Source: Gordionus sp. m RMFG-2023 (Eukaryota; Nematomorpha; Gordioida; Chordodea; Parachordodidae). Taken from it: 64,000 nucleotides of DNA. Below are positions 62,401-64,000 of the stretch, piece after piece. Positions within the stretch are counted from its first letter, which is position 1. Every line of letters starts with the position of its first letter. A program made the translations under genes and the position numbers. Where the stretch lies: assembly GCF_954871325.1 (NCBI RefSeq), contig NC_088778.1:14907666-14971665 (forward strand). Direction: 5' to 3'. The notes below the pieces were generated by a model, which saw nothing but the letters and a program-made list of their open reading frames with translations, was not told the origin of the DNA and did no database searches.

Positions 62401-64000
62401 AAATATTTTCAAACCTTGTTCAACCAACCTGAATCCATTCCCCTAACCCGACCCATCCTGAAAATAAAAAATAATCACATTTATTTGACCAACTCCAACC
62501 CACAAATTGGATCAGTGGGTTGGGTTTTTGGATAGTGTCAAGCTTTACACTAGTGTTTCTTCTGCGGAGAAAATTATAAAAATAAAAACCCTGTGTGGAG
62601 ATGGTTAAATGCACAATACAAAGGAACAAAAAATGATAGTCATTACAAAGGCCCATATGTTGTGAAAATATTTTTTGATTCAAAGGTTTAGCCAAATCCT
62701 ATTCAAAATTACTAAAAAAATATTTTCCCCCTACTCTCCATCACTTATCCCCCCCCCCCAAAAAAAAAGAAAATACAATATGTCACTAGCCGAATCCTTA
62801 ATTTTAAATAACGACTATAAATTTTTTAGAAAATAAACATTTTAATTTATTTAAAAAAAAATGTAAGCCGTCCAAAGGCTAGCAATAAGTTATAAGTATG
62901 TCTAATGTCCTCCAGTATTTATGGGGAAACTTCTTATTCATTAATCCCCACCCCTCCCCTTAGAAAACTCCTGACTGCGCCCATCTTATTTTTTTATGAT
63001 ACTAATAAATGAAAAATTAAATAAAACATTGAAATTTTATTATTTTATGTTAATTATTTTCCCCCATATTCTGCGTTTTACCCTTAGTGGGGTAAAATTA
63101 AAAAATTGTGAATATTGACATGAAGATAGCTCCTAAACTATAAGAGGTAAGAACTATGTTATTCTATTTTGCAGCAAGGATTCTTTGAGAATTAAGTAAT
63201 TTTATATTTTATAAGTGATTTGTAGTTGTTATTATTGCCTTTAAAACCATTCAAAAAATGTCATAGGAACTTAGAAGTTACCGTGTGTCATTATATAGAA
63301 TGCTTAATATTTATTGTAGAATTTTTTCAAATGATAAGAAAATGGAAGGTTAAAAGGGGATAATTTTTTAAATTATAAAATTGTAAGAATTTTTTTAAAA
63401 CCTGAATTATAGTTATGGTAATTGCAGAAGTCATCGCACGCTTTTCCACATTCCTTTCCTTTATATTGGGTACATTGGTTCTCGATCTCTTTAAAATTAT
63501 GAATTGCTTACTTGACATTGATGAGAATATCGTTGCGATTGATAGTAGATAAAAAAACAAACCGATTTCACATTTTTTCCAGGTCGGAGATGCTGACGAC
63601 AAAAGAAAAATAGATATAAAGCCAGTAAAAATTCCAAGATATTGAAAATAGAGCAGCGGACGATATTCTAACTTGAAAGTTGTGGAATCGTAATAATAAA
63701 AATAATGAATCAATTGAAGGATAAAGCATATCATTCCCACAGATGATAAACATTTTATAAAAGTGTACCAGTTAATAAAACGCGTAATATGATATATCGG
63801 AATAAGTAAACACTCAGTATTGTTTAGATTGGGCCATGAGTATTTTGAACAAAGATGGCATTTATGAAAATTATTATTAAATGTAGGTTCCACAAATATG
63901 GCCCTTACTTTGCATTTATAGCAGACCCAACAACAAGCCCTTGCACTCGTTACCTTGTATTCATTAAAGAGACAGGGTGCGGAACAGGAAGAAGTTGGTG
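59430..64000 (-). CDS. Class C GPCR, metabotropic-glutamate-like, 3' part
   Basis: Two exons: 64000-63402 (open at the window edge) and 59870-59430. Donor ATTCAG/GTTTTA and acceptor TATACAG/ATAATT agree in phase 0 and join the two halves of TM4. The 345 visible residues begin in the cysteine-rich linker: SSCSAPC, ARACCWVCYKC, KCHLCSKYSWPN, NTEC, aligned with mGluR PCCWIC...C..C..GQWP...GC. Seven membrane segments follow at about 75-104, 116-137, 143-168, 188-208, 251-275, 289-309 and 311-334. Cys143 at the start of TM3 and Cys242 in loop 2 fit the conserved disulfide. TM7 ends in ITIPK, the family PK motif. The linker excludes GABA-B receptors. Expected role: plasma-membrane receptor for glutamate or another small ligand, signalling through G proteins; the ligand domain lies outside the window. 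Odd points: very short tail of about 10 residues, divergent loops, and a 3.5-kb intron carrying a MITE. Confidence 0.88.
60549..60984. mobile_element. hAT-type GGGCC MITE in the GPCR intron
   Basis: 436 bp. Ends TAGAGACCTCTATGGGCC and GGCCCATGAAGGTCTCTG are inverted repeats with the hAT YARNG start on both sides. Flanking 8-mers GTTCAGAT (60541-60548) and GTCTAGAT (60985-60992) match at 6 of 8. Interior has repeated GGGCCGGGCTTGG. This is the best bounded copy of the GGGCC-rich repeats of the window. Confidence 0.78.
60993..63401. other. Remaining GPCR intron sequence
   Basis: No exon recognised on either strand. Contains G runs (61305-61315 and 61535-61548) and a segment at about 62410-62540 with CAACC-type words on one side and GGGTTGGGTT on the other, perhaps another small inverted repeat. 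Confidence 0.5.

Overview
The window is nuclear DNA of an animal. It is strongly AT-rich, gene-poor and crowded with transposon remains. Two genes can be placed by homology. One is an MCC-type coiled-coil protein, a family I know from animals. The other is the 3' half of a class C, metabotropic-glutamate-like GPCR. A third two-exon gene is predicted but not recognised. Coding introns are mostly very small (39-92 bp) with GT/AG ends and the standard genetic code. Larger introns hold MITE-like insertions. Tiny introns, divergent proteins and an AT-rich repeat-filled background suggest a fast-evolving small or parasitic invertebrate, but the sequence alone does not fix the lineage.

Layout. 1-6.1 kb: AT-rich, no gene seen. 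6.1-7.8 kb (+): unknown two-exon gene. 7.8-17.3 kb: AT-rich with small repeats and one hAT-type MITE. 17.3-17.8 kb (-): tRNA-like head followed by the start of a LINE ORF. 19.0-21.8 kb (+): complete nine-exon MCC homologue of 797 aa. 22.9-30.7 kb: DNA transposons, including a head-to-head hAT dimer with a perfect 8-bp target duplication, a Tc1/mariner remnant and MITEs. 31.0-33.5 kb (-): fossil Ty3/Gypsy pol region. 33.5-36.5 kb: Foldback-like Mutator (MULE) element whose inverted ends are minisatellites and whose centre encodes a spliced MULE transposase fragment. 39.0-46.9 kb: long inverted-repeat structure with GC-rich minisatellite arms, holding a piggyBac remnant and a LINE with a restriction-like endonuclease domain. 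49.3-56.0 kb: second, larger Foldback element with a 9-bp target duplication. 56.1-58.0 kb: second hAT element with a poly-G tract. 59.4-64.0 kb (-): class C GPCR, cut by the window edge.

The host genes are unrelated and independently placed; no operon or pathway links them. The most notable system is the Foldback/MULE family. Two bounded copies share the terminal sequence GGTTCCACGTC / GACGNGATACC and 14-15 bp tandem repeats, one copy carries the transposase, and a likely unoccupied version of its insertion site lies nearby in inverted orientation.
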